A stretch of 64,000 nucleotides of DNA, from the NCBI GenBank assembly GCA_035940775.1, contig DASZEN010000003.1:322356-386355 (forward strand). The letters are read 5' to 3'. Positions 25,243 through 34,917 of the stretch are shown in pieces. The notes under the pieces are model-generated. The model ran no database searches, had not been told where the DNA came from, and saw nothing but the letters and a program-made list of their open reading frames with translations. Numbering within the stretch: position 1 is the first letter of the stretch; every line of letters begins with the position of its first letter. This DNA comes from DASQYE01 sp035940775. Lineage in GTDB: Bacteria > Acidobacteriota > Blastocatellia > Pyrinomonadales > Pyrinomonadaceae. The translations under genes were made by a program, and so were the position numbers.

Positions 25243-26631
25243 ATGCCTGAAGAGGTCATTTCGGTTGAACCAACGGAACTTCATTCGGACAGGGCGGCGG
25301 GTCGGCCCGTGTGTCCCGTCTGCGGGCGTGAAGCACCCGACGGGCTCGCGCCCTTCGCCCCGCTGGCGGACGAGCTGAAGAAGATCATCTCGGCGAACGT
25401 CGCCGCCGCGTCGCTGCTCTCGGAAATCTGCCCGCGCTGCATAGGGCTGTTCGAGCGCGCCCGCGTACAGCTCGAAACGGATGCCGCCGTCTTCGAGCAG
25501 GGCGGCTACGTGCTTTCGACGCCGCTTCGGCTCGACGCCGATGATCGTTTCAAGGGGCGCGGCATCACCATCGCCTTTCTGGATTCGGGCTTTTACCCGC
25601 ACACTGATCTGACCACGCCGGACAATCGCATTCTCGCCTATCACAGCCTCGTGGAGGCCGTGGGCGACAAGACCACTCTGGAAACGCCCGATCCTTCGAG
25701 CTGGCATGGGATGATGACCTCTGTGGTGGCGGCTGGCAACGGCGGGCTCTCGGACGGTTTCTATCGCGGCATCGCGCCCGAATCAAACGTCGTGCTCGTC
25801 AAGCTCGCCCGGACGGGCCGCATCTCGGAGCGCGACATAGAGCGCGGCATCGAATGGGTGTTGGCCCACCGCGAAGAGTACGGGATTCGCATAGTCAATA
25901 TCTCGGCGGGCGGCGACGACGAACAGTCGTACCTTCATAACTCTCTGTCGCAGACGATTGAGCGCGCCGTCGGCGCGGGCCTGATCGTCGTCTGCGCCGT
26001 CGGGAATGCGGGTCACATGCCGGGCCATCCCGTCCTGCCTCCGGCGAGCTGCCCTTCGGTGATCGCGGTCGGTGGTCTGGACGACCGGAACTCGCTCGAC
26101 CGTGCGCGGCGCGGCATGTACCGCTCCTCGTATGGCCCAACCGTGGACGGCTTGCAGAAACCTGAAGTGATCGCGCCCGGCATCTGGGTTCCCGCCCCCA
26201 TCCTTCCGCACACGCCGACCGCCGAAGAGGCCGAACTCTTCGCCAAACTCGACGCCGCTCCGGACGACCAGCTTCGCGCGCTTATAGTCGAGAGCGCGGG
26301 CGTGGACAAAGACCTCGATGAGGCGCGCGACCTGCCCGTGCCGCTCTTGCGCCAGTTGATTACCATTAAGCTGCGCGAGGGCAATGTCATCACGGAGCAT
26401 TACAAGTACGTTGACGGAACATCATTCGCAGCGCCCATCGTCTCTTCGATCATCGCCTGCATGCTCGAAGCCAATCCGGCGCTCACGCCGCAGCAGGTCA
26501 AGCGCATCCTGATCGAGACGGCCGAACGCCTGCCCTCGATAGAGGTCGACCGGCAGGGCTGGGGAGTGGTCGCGCCGCGCCCGGCCGTCGAACTCGCCCT
26601 CGCGCTCGGCCCCGCGCTCGTTCAGGCGTGA
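25243..26631 (+). CDS. Subtilisin-like serine protease (S8) with N-terminal Cys4 motif
   Basis: S8 peptidase of 463 residues from the ATG at 25243 (GGGGGG site 8 bases upstream; a TTG two codons earlier is possible). The catalytic triad is intact: Asp114 in AFLDSGFYPH, His155 in SWHGMMTSV, and Ser394 in DGTSFAAPIV. The oxyanion Asn is in VVCAVGNAGHMPG. The N-terminus has no signal peptide but has CPVC (24-27) and CPRC (63-66), which could bind zinc. This suggests an intracellular, regulated protease. An insertion of about 80 residues lies between the SSYGPTVDGLQKPEVIAPG strand and the Ser motif. Confidence 0.9.
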   Translation: MPEEVISVEPTELHSDRAAGRPVCPVCGREAPDGLAPFAPLADELKKIISANVAAASLLSEICPRCIGLFERARVQLETDAAVFEQGGYVLSTPLRLDADDRFKGRGITIAFLDSGFYPHTDLTTPDNRILAYHSLVEAVGDKTTLETPDPSSWHGMMTSVVAAGNGGLSDGFYRGIAPESNVVLVKLARTGRISERDIERGIEWVLAHREEYGIRIVNISAGGDDEQSYLHNSLSQTIERAVGAGLIVVCAVGNAGHMPGHPVLPPASCPSVIAVGGLDDRNSLDRARRGMYRSSYGPTVDGLQKPEVIAPGIWVPAPILPHTPTAEEAELFAKLDAAPDDQLRALIVESAGVDKDLDEARDLPVPLLRQLITIKLREGNVITEHYKYVDGTSFAAPIVSSIIACMLEANPALTPQQVKRILIETAERLPSIEVDRQGWGVVAPRPAVELALALGPALVQA

Positions 26632-26743
26632 GCGGCTCCCAGGCGCGGCGTTTAAAATTTCAGAGCTTCATACCGGAAGCGCGTTGGAAGTAGAATGCCC
26701 GACGGCCCGAAGGGCTTTTTGTTTTCCGAGGGCTTTGAGCCGC

Positions 26744-28519
26744 ATGAACGACTGCCGACTACAGAATGGATCAACGGTCGCCATCATCGGCGGAGGGCCG
26801 GGCGGGGCGGCCTGCGCCATCAAGCTGTTGCAGGGAGCCGACGCGCGCGGCTTGCGTCTGCGTGTGCTCATATTCGAGGGCAAGGATTTCAACGTTCATG
26901 CCAACCAGTGCGTCGGCGTCCTCTCGCCGCCCATCGAAGACGTGTTGGCGCGGGAGCTGGATTTGCACCTGCCGCGCGATCTCATCAAGCGACAGATCTT
27001 CGGTTATCGGCTGCACGGCATGCGGGAAAACGTGTTGCTGACGGGGCATGGCGCGCATGGCGGACAGCTTGAGCACGGGCGCGCGACCTACGCCGTGGAG
27101 CGCGCGCATTTCGACCGCTTCCTGCTCGATCAGGCGCGCGAGCTTGGCGCTGAAGTTATCCGTTCGCGCGTCACTGGCATTGAGTTCGTGCGCACGGGCG
27201 GGCTCGACGAGGTGCGCATCTACAGCGAATCGCTCTACGAGAAGGCGGACGTGGTCATCGGCGCCTTCGGGCTCGACGAGGCGATGCTCTCCGTCTTTGA
27301 GGAGGTGACGGCGCGCGGCCGCCGGGGCTTCGAGCGTCCGACCAGGTGGCTGAAGAGTTATCTGACGACGATTGATACGAGCGCCCGCTTCCAGGCCGAG
27401 AAGCTCGGCCATATCGTACATGCTTTTCTGCTGCCCCCTCGCTGCCCGCGCATAGAGTTCGGGGCCGTCACGCCGAAGGGCGATCATATCCTGGTCAACA
27501 TCGCGGGCGAGAGTGTCTCCTCTTGCGACCTTGATCTTTTTCTACTGCTGCCGGAGGTGCAGGAGCTACTGCCCGGATTCGACGCCGGTGCGATCAACTA
27601 TTACGAGGGACGTTTCCCTTCGTCCCCGGCGCGGCGTCCCTACGGGCATCGCTACGCGCTGGTGGGCGACGCGACCGGCTGGCTTCGTCCCTTCAAGGGC
27701 AAGGGCATAAATACGGCCCTCCTGACGGGCATCCGCGCGGCCGAGACGATGCTCGATTACGGCGTGTCGGAGCGCGCGCTCGGGAATTATCGCCGCGCCT
27801 GCGCCGACCTGCTGGGCGATTTTCGCTACGGAGTCGTGGTGCGACGTTTGATGTTGATGGGCGGCCGACTGTTTTTAGACCCGATGATTGATGTCGGCAA
27901 GGTAGACCCGTTGATGTATGATGCGCTCTTCGACTCGGTCTCGGGTCATGATACGTATCGCAACATCATCGCGCGCTCTCTCAGGGCACGCCTCGTGCGC
28001 AAGGTCGCCGCGAGAATGATTCGCGGGATCGGCCGTCATAGGGCGCGCCGGGCAAAGCATATGCAAGACCTAACGGTGCGCCGGATGACCGTGCGCGACA
28101 TAGACGAAGTGCTGCGCCTGGACGAGAAGATCACGGGCAAGCCGCACGCCGCCTATTACGAATCGAAGGCGGCGGCCTACATCTCGCGCGCACCCGAATA
28201 CTGTCTGGTCGCAGAACACCGCGACCGCGTCGTTGGCTTCGTCCTCGGAGACGTGCGCGGCTGGGAGTTTGCCACAGAGTTGTCGGGCTGGCTTGAGATC
28301 ATCGGGGTCGATCCGGATTATCACGGCCAGGGCGTGAGCCGCGCCCTGATGGACGAGCTGTTCGCGAAGTTTCACAGAGCGGGCGTCGGCGTCGTCAATA
28401 CTATGGTCAACTGGAATGACGGCGACCTGATAGACTACTTTCGCGCCAACGGGTTCGACCGTGGCGAGTACGTTAATCTGGTCAAGCGCCTCGGAGACGA
28501 AGAAGGGGAAGCGGAATAA
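26744..28519 (+). CDS. FAD-dependent oxidoreductase - GNAT acetyltransferase fusion
   Basis: A fusion of 591 residues (from the ATG at 26744). The N-terminal part begins with STVAIIGGGPGGAACAIKLL, the FAD Rossmann motif, and has RYALVGDATGWLRPFKGKGI as the second FAD motif, in geranylgeranyl-reductase style. From about residue 440 a GNAT domain follows: LTVRRMTVRDIDEVLRLDEK, then LEIIGVDPDYHGQGVSRALM as the acetyl-CoA loop (with G-Q-G). Substrates are unknown. The frame opens earlier, at 26684, but those 20 codons look unlike the domain. It starts 112 bases after the protease gene on the same strand. Confidence 0.85.
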   Translation: MNDCRLQNGSTVAIIGGGPGGAACAIKLLQGADARGLRLRVLIFEGKDFNVHANQCVGVLSPPIEDVLARELDLHLPRDLIKRQIFGYRLHGMRENVLLTGHGAHGGQLEHGRATYAVERAHFDRFLLDQARELGAEVIRSRVTGIEFVRTGGLDEVRIYSESLYEKADVVIGAFGLDEAMLSVFEEVTARGRRGFERPTRWLKSYLTTIDTSARFQAEKLGHIVHAFLLPPRCPRIEFGAVTPKGDHILVNIAGESVSSCDLDLFLLLPEVQELLPGFDAGAINYYEGRFPSSPARRPYGHRYALVGDATGWLRPFKGKGINTALLTGIRAAETMLDYGVSERALGNYRRACADLLGDFRYGVVVRRLMLMGGRLFLDPMIDVGKVDPLMYDALFDSVSGHDTYRNIIARSLRARLVRKVAARMIRGIGRHRARRAKHMQDLTVRRMTVRDIDEVLRLDEKITGKPHAAYYESKAAAYISRAPEYCLVAEHRDRVVGFVLGDVRGWEFATELSGWLEIIGVDPDYHGQGVSRALMDELFAKFHRAGVGVVNTMVNWNDGDLIDYFRANGFDRGEYVNLVKRLGDEEGEAE

Positions 28520-28677
28520 GGATTGAAGGCCGAAAGCGGCGGCGGCGAACAAGATCGAAGAGCGCCCCGACGAAGCTTTGCCTGCTAGACATGCGCGACG
28601 GGGCTGTGCCACAATCCCTCGCACCCAAGCACAAACCGCAAACCGAATCAGCACGAGAGGAGAGCGTTTAGATTCAC

Positions 28678-29001
28678 ATGGCAGAGAATGAGACTGATGT
28701 GACGGCCAGCAGCAGCAGCGCGCCCGCCGCCGCAGAGGGTGGCGAAGGCGAGGCGCCGCCGCCCGATGCGGCCACCGCCGCCACCGAAGAGATTACGTAT
28801 CACGCCGTCGAAAAGGATGGACAGGTGACGGCCATCTGGGAGATGCAGGGTCGTAAGCACCTGCGTACCATAGACCCGCGCTCGCGCCAGGGTCAGGATA
28901 TTCTGCGCCTCTACACCGCAGAGCATCATGACGATGCAGGCGCAGCCGAGGGCGGTGGTAGTGGCGGCGGAGGAGGCGGCAGCGAGCCCACCGCTTCCTG
29001 A
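28678..29001 (+). CDS. Small low-complexity protein of unknown function
   Basis: A 107-residue protein with an Ala/Ser/Gly-rich N-terminus, a short central segment with ordered character (EITYHAVEKDGQVTAIWEMQ and then GRKHLRTIDPRSRQGQDILR), and a Gly/Ser-rich C-terminus. AGAGGAGAG lies about 16 bases before the ATG, which is longer than ideal. No known family. It is followed by a terminator-like hairpin at 29066. Confidence 0.6.
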   Translation: MAENETDVTASSSSAPAAAEGGEGEAPPPDAATAATEEITYHAVEKDGQVTAIWEMQGRKHLRTIDPRSRQGQDILRLYTAEHHDDAGAAEGGGSGGGGGGSEPTAS

Positions 29002-29065
29002 TTCCTCGCTTCCCGATTCTTTCCGAAAACCATTCCCCCTCGGGTCTCTTTGATCGGAACCTGTA

Positions 29066-29117
29066 AGAGAAGAGTCGTGCCCCGTCAGCAGGCGGCGGGC
29101 GCGGCTCTTCTCTTTTT
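29066..29117 (+). terminator. Intrinsic terminator
   Basis: Left arm 29066-29084 and right arm 29096-29113 (AGAGAAGAG...CCCCG and its complement) with a GC-rich loop, followed by TTTTT (29113-29117). It follows the gene at 28678-29001 and lies directly at the stop of the convergent GNAT gene. Confidence 0.75.
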
Positions 29118-29969
29118 CTACAGGGCCATAATCAGCTCACGCTGGCGGTCTGTCTCCGCAAAGCCGTGGGCCATAAGCGGCGCGTTGAAGATACTGGTCT
29201 CGGGTTCGTTGATGATGCGAAGCGCGCCCCCTACGTGATCGAGCCCGGCGCAGAGCGCGGCGGCGTATTCGCTTCCCCTGGCCGCGAGATCAACTATGTA
29301 AGTCATGCCGTCGGGCCACGCTCTGAACAAGGCGTAGGCGTCCGGGCTGTCACGCTCGCCCAGATAAAGAGCGCGCAGTCCGTCCATCACCAGCAGCGCA
29401 GGCAGATCGCGCTGCCATGCGGGCGGCTGCAAGTGCAGCCTGTGAAAGTGTCTGAGCAATTCGGCGGGCGCCCCCTCCGCGAGCGGGGCGACGTGTGCAG
29501 GGGGGGCAGCCTCGCGCCGCGCGCCATTGCGCTCCAGGATCAGGAGTTCGCGCGCCGTTCGCATGCCCGCGCTCTCGTATAATCTGGCGGCCGCAAGATT
29601 CTGTTGAAGCACTTCCAGTGTCAGCAGCCGTACATGGCACGAGCGCGCCTCTGCGACAAGCGCGCGCATCAATTCGTGGGCGAGCCCGCGCCCGCGCGAC
29701 TTTAACGTAATGCCGAAGCCTCCGACCCATCCCACTTCGCCGCGAAGTCCGAGCAGCGCCATGCCCGCAAGCTCATCGGCAGCGTCGTAGGCCAGCAGCG
29801 AGTGGTGAATATCCAGATGTTCAAAGCGCGTGCGTCGCGCGAGGCGCTCGCCCGTAAGCATCATCGGATGAAAGTAACCCTCGAAAGCTGCGTTGAAGGC
29901 CGAGGCCACCTGTTCCATGCTCGCGGTCGCGGCGGAGATGATTCTCAACTTGTCGGCCATCCCGGTCAC
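29118..29969 (-). CDS. GNAT-family N-acetyltransferase
   Basis: A 283-residue acetyltransferase with a GNAT core: ELAGMALLGLRGEVGWVGGF and then GITLKSRGRGLAHELMRALV, which carries the R-G-R-G-L acetyl-CoA pyrophosphate loop. LLTLEVLQQNLAAARLYESA is the usual motif B. The C-terminal half (about 160-283) is longer than a minimal GNAT and may be a second, degenerate GNAT-like or substrate-binding part. Substrate unknown. Convergent with the gene at 28678. Confidence 0.82.
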   Translation of the reverse strand: MTGMADKLRIISAATASMEQVASAFNAAFEGYFHPMMLTGERLARRTRFEHLDIHHSLLAYDAADELAGMALLGLRGEVGWVGGFGITLKSRGRGLAHELMRALVAEARSCHVRLLTLEVLQQNLAAARLYESAGMRTARELLILERNGARREAAPPAHVAPLAEGAPAELLRHFHRLHLQPPAWQRDLPALLVMDGLRALYLGERDSPDAYALFRAWPDGMTYIVDLAARGSEYAAALCAGLDHVGGALRIINEPETSIFNAPLMAHGFAETDRQRELIMAL

Positions 29970-30206
29970 TCCTCAAAGGTTTATAAGGGCCGCAAAAGGC
30001 GGCAAGCAGCGACGCGCCCCCTGACGCTTGCCCGGCGCGGAAGATTTACGGACTGAATTGTTCGCCGTCTCGATGCCTGTTTTACCATGACCGCTGTGTA
30101 TTTACTCGCACCATCCGACGCGCAAAAGTTTATTGTGCGGGAAGCGCCGCCGGGATTATACTGGCCCTCCTTCCGGGGAAAACCCTGTCCATATCGGAGG
30201 TCGGCC

Positions 30207-30857
30207 ATGAAGTATCACCGCGAAAAGTTGGCCCTCAAGGGTCTCTCGCCGCTCGCCGTCGGCGCGGCGGCCCTCCTGATGATCCTATCAATTCCCGGCC
30301 TCGCACAGAGAGGCGGCACGAGCGGCCCCTCTCCCGGCGCTAACAGGGCGCGCGAGCGCGGGGTGATCGAACATGAGCGGCAGATGCGCGTCATGCTCAA
30401 CAGTAAAGAGGCCGAGCAGCCGAGCAATGAGGCCCAGCTTCAAGCCATCATCGAACAGACCCGCCAGGATTTCGACCGCATACAGGTCGTCACCCGAGAG
30501 ATGATGCGCGCCGTCGGGACGAGAGACCGCTTCGACTACAAAAGTATTATGGATATGACGGCGGAGATCAGAAAGCGCGCCCGGCGGCTCAAGGATAATA
30601 CCAACCTCCCGAAGCCCGACGACCATCAGGCGGTTCAGAGGAAACAGGGTGAGATCGGCGAGGAAGAGATGAAGGAAGCTCTTCTGGCGCTCAAGGATCG
30701 GGTCACGAGTTTTGTAATGAATCCTCTCTTCCAGTCCTCGAACCTGATCGACGTTAAGCTAGGGGTGGCGGCCAGCCGCGACCTGGAAACGATCATCGAG
30801 CTGAGCGGCCAGATCAGAAAAAGCGCCGAGAAGCTGAGCAAAACTTCGGCCCCTTAA
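30207..30857 (+). CDS. Secreted/periplasmic helical protein of unknown function
   Basis: A 216-residue protein from the ATG at 30207, which has a GGAGG site 7 bases upstream. A signal peptide is clear (basic start, then PLAVGAAALLMILSIPGLAQ). The mature part is mostly helical, with a Gly/Ser/Pro stretch first and charged helices such as QLQAIIEQTRQDFDRIQVVT and ASRDLETIIELSGQIRKSAE. It is probably periplasmic. Family not recognised. The frame stays open upstream to 30087, but without the signal-like features. Confidence 0.75.
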   Translation: MKYHREKLALKGLSPLAVGAAALLMILSIPGLAQRGGTSGPSPGANRARERGVIEHERQMRVMLNSKEAEQPSNEAQLQAIIEQTRQDFDRIQVVTREMMRAVGTRDRFDYKSIMDMTAEIRKRARRLKDNTNLPKPDDHQAVQRKQGEIGEEEMKEALLALKDRVTSFVMNPLFQSSNLIDVKLGVAASRDLETIIELSGQIRKSAEKLSKTSAP

Positions 30858-30858
30858 A

Positions 30859-31806
30859 TCAGGTGACGAGATTCAGCGGCGCGCCCGTGACGAACGCTTC
30901 TATATTCAGGATGACCTGATCGGCGAGCGCCTGCATCGCGCCCTGGCTGGCCCATGCGACGTGCGGGGTGAGTATGAAATTCGGCACATCAAGCTTAAGC
31001 AGCGGATTGCCCTCTGTGGGCGGCTCGCTCGTCAACACGTCAAAGCCCGCGCCCGCAATCTTTCCCGAGAGAAGCGTCTGAACGAGCGCGCTCTCCGACA
31101 CAAGCCCGCCGCGCGCCGTGTTAATCAGGAGCGCGTCCTCGCGCATGGATTCAAGCTCCGGCGCGCCGATCATATTTCTCGTCTCATCCGTCAGAGGGCA
31201 ATGCAAACTCACCACATCGCTCCCGCGTAGAACCTCTTCAAAGCTCACGCGGCCCTGCCTGATCGTCCTCGCTCCCTTGTGTTCGCTGACGAGCAGGCGC
31301 ATGCCGAAGGCTTCGGCCAGTCTGCCCACGGATTGGCCGAGAGCGCCGTAGCCGATAACGCCCAGTGTGCTCGCGTTGAGGTCTCGGATGGGATGGTTGA
31401 GCAGGCAGAACTGTTCGGCGCGCTGCCATGCGCCGTCGCGCAGGTCTTGACGGTAAGCGATCAGGTTGCGGCGCAGCGCGAGGATGAGCGCGAAGACATG
31501 CTCGGGCACGGAATGGCGGGCGTAGTCGCGCACGTTCGAGACGCTGATCCCGTGCTCGCGGCAGTAATCCAGCTCGACGTTATCGACGCCGGTCGCCGCC
31601 ACCGCGATGAACCTCAGACGCGGCAGCCGCGATAGCTCTTCCTCGCCGAGGCGCACCTTGTTACAGATGGCAATCGTCGCATCGAGCAATCTAGCGACCG
31701 TCTCGCCCGGACTCGTCGATGCGTATTCCTGCCAATCGTGCGCGAAGGATGGCCGCCGGAAAATCGCCTTGAAGGTATCGCGCTCTAAAAAAACAATACG
31801 TTCCAT
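30859..31806 (-). CDS. D-2-hydroxyacid dehydrogenase (NAD-dependent)
   Basis: A 315-residue NAD-linked dehydrogenase of the D-2-hydroxyacid family (glycerate/hydroxypyruvate/phosphoglycerate type). The Rossmann loop is GVIGYGALGQSVG. The conserved Arg is in INTARGGLVSE, the Glu in DVLTSEPP, and the catalytic His in LTPHVAWAS. The TGVDNVELDYCREHGISVSN and SVPEHVFALILALRRNL motifs are typical. I chose Met at 31806 (MERIVFLERD); the frame opens further up to 31869 without family-like residues. Its stop lies one base from the stop of the convergent gene at 30857. Exact substrate not decidable. Confidence 0.9.
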   Translation of the reverse strand: MERIVFLERDTFKAIFRRPSFAHDWQEYASTSPGETVARLLDATIAICNKVRLGEEELSRLPRLRFIAVAATGVDNVELDYCREHGISVSNVRDYARHSVPEHVFALILALRRNLIAYRQDLRDGAWQRAEQFCLLNHPIRDLNASTLGVIGYGALGQSVGRLAEAFGMRLLVSEHKGARTIRQGRVSFEEVLRGSDVVSLHCPLTDETRNMIGAPELESMREDALLINTARGGLVSESALVQTLLSGKIAGAGFDVLTSEPPTEGNPLLKLDVPNFILTPHVAWASQGAMQALADQVILNIEAFVTGAPLNLVT

Positions 31807-31934
31807 AATGAGAAAGGGTAAAGGATCAGGGCCGCGAGGGCGAATGGTTAGCGGCGCGCGCACACACATGGGGGCGGGGCCGTACTCACAAATTTCCCGG
31901 CATTCATAGAGGCGCGAGCGCCCGAACCCGAGCT

Positions 31935-32357
31935 TCAGGTCAAGACCTGCGTCCGTATAAAACCCCAGAAGATAATAGCGAAGCCGCCGATCTCGCCTGC
32001 GATGAGCAGGTACATGTACCAGGTCGTGGTGAAGTTGCGTTCGCGAAAAATATTATCCGTCCGGTCGCGAAGCCCATGCGCCGTGTAACCCAGGATTGTG
32101 ATGGCGAAGAAGGCGAGCGGCAGGATGGCCGCCCACGTCTGCACCCATTGCGGGTAGGGGCTGTATTCGAGCAGCCGCGCGATCACGAGCGCGGCGAAGC
32201 TGTATAGAAACGAAGCGCGATGCGCGATGTCTATGTAGACGGGAGCGCGATGCAACTCGCTCGTCATGATGCCCCTGTATTTCAGGACGCCCGTCAACAG
32301 ACCCGACAGTAGAAACAGTCCCGAAGCGAAAAGGCTGATTTTGATCGCGGGGGTCAT
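31935..32357 (-). CDS. Small four-helix membrane protein of unknown function
   Basis: A 140-residue protein with four likely membrane helices (about 5-25, 45-62, 75-95 and 113-135). It begins MTPAIKISLFASGLFLLSGL. A near-perfect GGAGGTGAT Shine-Dalgarno lies just before the ATG at 32357, so the gene is well supported. Family and role not known. It is separated by 128 bases from the dehydrogenase start on the same strand and is divergent from the first permease. Confidence 0.75.
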   Translation of the reverse strand: MTPAIKISLFASGLFLLSGLLTGVLKYRGIMTSELHRAPVYIDIAHRASFLYSFAALVIARLLEYSPYPQWVQTWAAILPLAFFAITILGYTAHGLRDRTDNIFRERNFTTTWYMYLLIAGEIGGFAIIFWGFIRTQVLT

Positions 32358-32682
32358 ATCACCTCCATAAAGCCAGAGAGAGTGTCTGTGTGTGCGTGTC
32401 AGCGGAATCCAGCGCCGCGCCGGTTAACTAAAGATCGGAGCCGACGCAGGGGACGCGAGCAGAGGCGCGACTTATCCTATGTCCTGCGGGGCGCGGCGGC
32501 CAAGCCCGCGCGCGCGCGTAATCCGGCCTGGGCCCGTAGATGCTCCGGCGCGCTTTATTTTTTCAACGGTCTGCTGTAATAATGCCGCATAATTTGTAAT
32601 TGAATCCAGACCGGATAGACGGGTCTTGCCATCTTGATTAAGAAGATCGAGCCCGATTCCATCGGCTTAAGTCTGAGCGGCC

Positions 32683-34689
32683 ATGACGATCTTAAAGACG
32701 AAGTCGAAGCGACGATTTCTGCTCTGGTTCCTCAAGGGTGTACAGGAACCCGAAGGCCCGCACGAGAAGGAGGGCCAGCATCACCAGCATTCCTGGTGGC
32801 AGGTGATGTGTTTGACGGGCGTCGATTATTTCTCGACGCTCGGCTACCAGCCGGGCATCGCCATCGTCGCGGCGGGCGCTCTCTCGCCCATAGCGACGCT
32901 GGTGCTCGTGCTCTTAACGCTCTTCGGAGCGCTGCCGATGTACAACCGGGTCGCCGCCGAAAGCCCGCATGGCGACGGCTCGATTTCGATGCTGGAGAAT
33001 CTGCTGGCGCGCTGGAAGGGCAAGCTCTTCGTGCTCGTCCTGCTTGGTTTTGCGGCCACCAGTTTCATCATCACGATCACGCTCTCGGCCGCAGACGCCG
33101 CCGTTCACATTGCCGACAACCCTTACGCGCCCCATTTCTTTCACCACCGGATAGTCGTCACGCTCTTTCTGATCGCGGCCCTCGGCGCGGTCTTTCTAAA
33201 GGGCTTTAAGGAAGCAATCGGGATCGCCGTCCTGCTCGTCGCCGTTTATCTCGCTCTGAATCTGATAATCATCCTCGTAGGCTTTTACCAGATCATTACT
33301 CACCCGCAGGAATTGACCGAGTGGAAGGACGCGCTTTTCCAGAGTCACGGCAGTCCCCTGGCGATGATCGGCGCGGCGCTGATCGTTTTTCCGAAGCTCG
33401 CGCTCGGGTTATCCGGCTTCGAGACCGGCGTGGTCGTCATGCCTTTGGTGCGCGGCGATAGGGCGCTGACGGACGAAGAGCTGGACTCGATACACGAGAC
33501 GCGCAGCGCACGCAGGCCCCCGCCCGACGCGCAGGCGCTATTGGAGGGGCGCATACGCAATACGCGCAAACTGCTCAAGACGGCCGCGCTGATTATGTGC
33601 GTCCTGCTTATTTCGAGCAGTATCGTGACCACGCTGCTGATCCCGCTCGAAGAGTTTCGCCCCGAAACCGAGACGCAGGAAGCGGGGGAGGCAAGCGGGC
33701 GTGCCCTGGCCTACCTCGCCCACCATTATCTGGGGAGCGTGTTCGGAACCATCTACGACCTGAGCACGATCTCTATACTCTGGTTCGCGGGTTCGTCGGC
33801 GCTCGCCGGTCTACTGAATATTATTCCGCGCTACCTGCCGCGCTACGGGATGGCCCCGGAATGGGCGCGGGCGACCCGGCCGCTGACGCTCGTCTTAACG
33901 GCGGCCTGCTTTGCCGTGACCATCTTTTTCAAAGCGGACGTTGAAGCGCAGGGCGGCGCGTACGCTACAGGCGTGCTGGCCCTGATGAGTTCGGCGGCAA
34001 TCGCCGTCACGCTCTCGACGTGGCGCAAGGGGGAGGCGATGCGCTGGCCTTTCCTTCTGATCTCGCTCGTGTTCCTCTACACGACCGTCGTCAATATCAT
34101 AGAGCAGCCGGAGGGCATCAAGATCGCGCTGGTCTTCATCGCCGCCATCGTGGTGGCCTCTCTCTTTTCAAGAATCTGGCGGACGACGGAGCTGCGCGTC
34201 GAGCGGGTCGAGCTGGATCAGACCGCCCAGGAATTTATAAACGAAGCGAGTCGCGGCACGATTCGCATTATCACTAACCGCTGTGACCGAGGCGATGCCA
34301 ACGAATACCGTATGAAAGAGAAGGAGAAGCGCGAGGACAATCACATTCCTTCCTCGGAGCCGATCATCTTCTTTGAAGTCACGCCGAGCGACGCCTCAGA
34401 GTTCGCGGGCGCGCTCAGAATCAAGGGCGAAAAGGTTGACGGCTATAGAGTCCTGAGAACGGAGAGCCCCGCCGTGCCGAATGCGATAGCAGCGTTTCTG
34501 CTCTACTTGAGGAATAAGACGGGCAAGCTGCCGCACGTCTACTTCGGATGGAGCGAGGGCAACCCCTTAGCCTACCTTTTGAAGTATGTCGCCTTCGGCG
34601 AGGGCGATACGGCTCCGACCACGCACGAGGTCTTGCGCCAGGCCGAGAAAGACCCGGAGAAGCGCCCGACCGTCCACGTCGGCGGTTGA
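32683..34689 (+). CDS. APC-superfamily permease, copy 1 (KimA-like potassium/amino acid transporter family)
   Basis: A 668-residue membrane protein with about 12 membrane helices (from VMCLTGVDYFSTLGYQPGIA) and a C-terminal cytosolic part of about 160 residues (RGTIRIITNRCDRGDANEYR to the end, HVGG). It is a close paralogue of the gene at 35260. The fold and the architecture (APC core plus soluble tail) resemble the KimA/YdaO potassium importers, and the copy downstream has a c-di-AMP riboswitch, which supports potassium transport by inference. This copy has no such riboswitch in its 325-base upstream region. Gene start from the ATG at 32683. Confidence 0.82.
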   Translation: MTILKTKSKRRFLLWFLKGVQEPEGPHEKEGQHHQHSWWQVMCLTGVDYFSTLGYQPGIAIVAAGALSPIATLVLVLLTLFGALPMYNRVAAESPHGDGSISMLENLLARWKGKLFVLVLLGFAATSFIITITLSAADAAVHIADNPYAPHFFHHRIVVTLFLIAALGAVFLKGFKEAIGIAVLLVAVYLALNLIIILVGFYQIITHPQELTEWKDALFQSHGSPLAMIGAALIVFPKLALGLSGFETGVVVMPLVRGDRALTDEELDSIHETRSARRPPPDAQALLEGRIRNTRKLLKTAALIMCVLLISSSIVTTLLIPLEEFRPETETQEAGEASGRALAYLAHHYLGSVFGTIYDLSTISILWFAGSSALAGLLNIIPRYLPRYGMAPEWARATRPLTLVLTAACFAVTIFFKADVEAQGGAYATGVLALMSSAAIAVTLSTWRKGEAMRWPFLLISLVFLYTTVVNIIEQPEGIKIALVFIAAIVVASLFSRIWRTTELRVERVELDQTAQEFINEASRGTIRIITNRCDRGDANEYRMKEKEKREDNHIPSSEPIIFFEVTPSDASEFAGALRIKGEKVDGYRVLRTESPAVPNAIAAFLLYLRNKTGKLPHVYFGWSEGNPLAYLLKYVAFGEGDTAPTTHEVLRQAEKDPEKRPTVHVGG

Positions 34690-34917
34690 AGGGCGGGAGC
34701 GGCAGAACCTTCCCAAGTACTCCGCGCGCACGGCAAAAGATAGAAAAGCACGCGCGCCCCCTCTCCGAAGCCCGGCGCAGCGGCAGTAATAGTTGTTGTT
34801 CTTGTTGTTCCACTGTTGATTTGCGCCGTTGAGGGGCGTAATATTTTTCGGGTTGCAGGATTTGAATTGACAATTTGTCTGCCGAAGTTATTCGCCGCGC
34901 GCGCCCCGGAGAGAGAG

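Noticed and set aside
32358..32682. Possible second c-di-AMP riboswitch upstream of permease copy 1
   Set aside because: The conserved CAGCTAAC and GGGGGAACC elements are absent; only loose similarity such as GGTTAACTAAAG exists.
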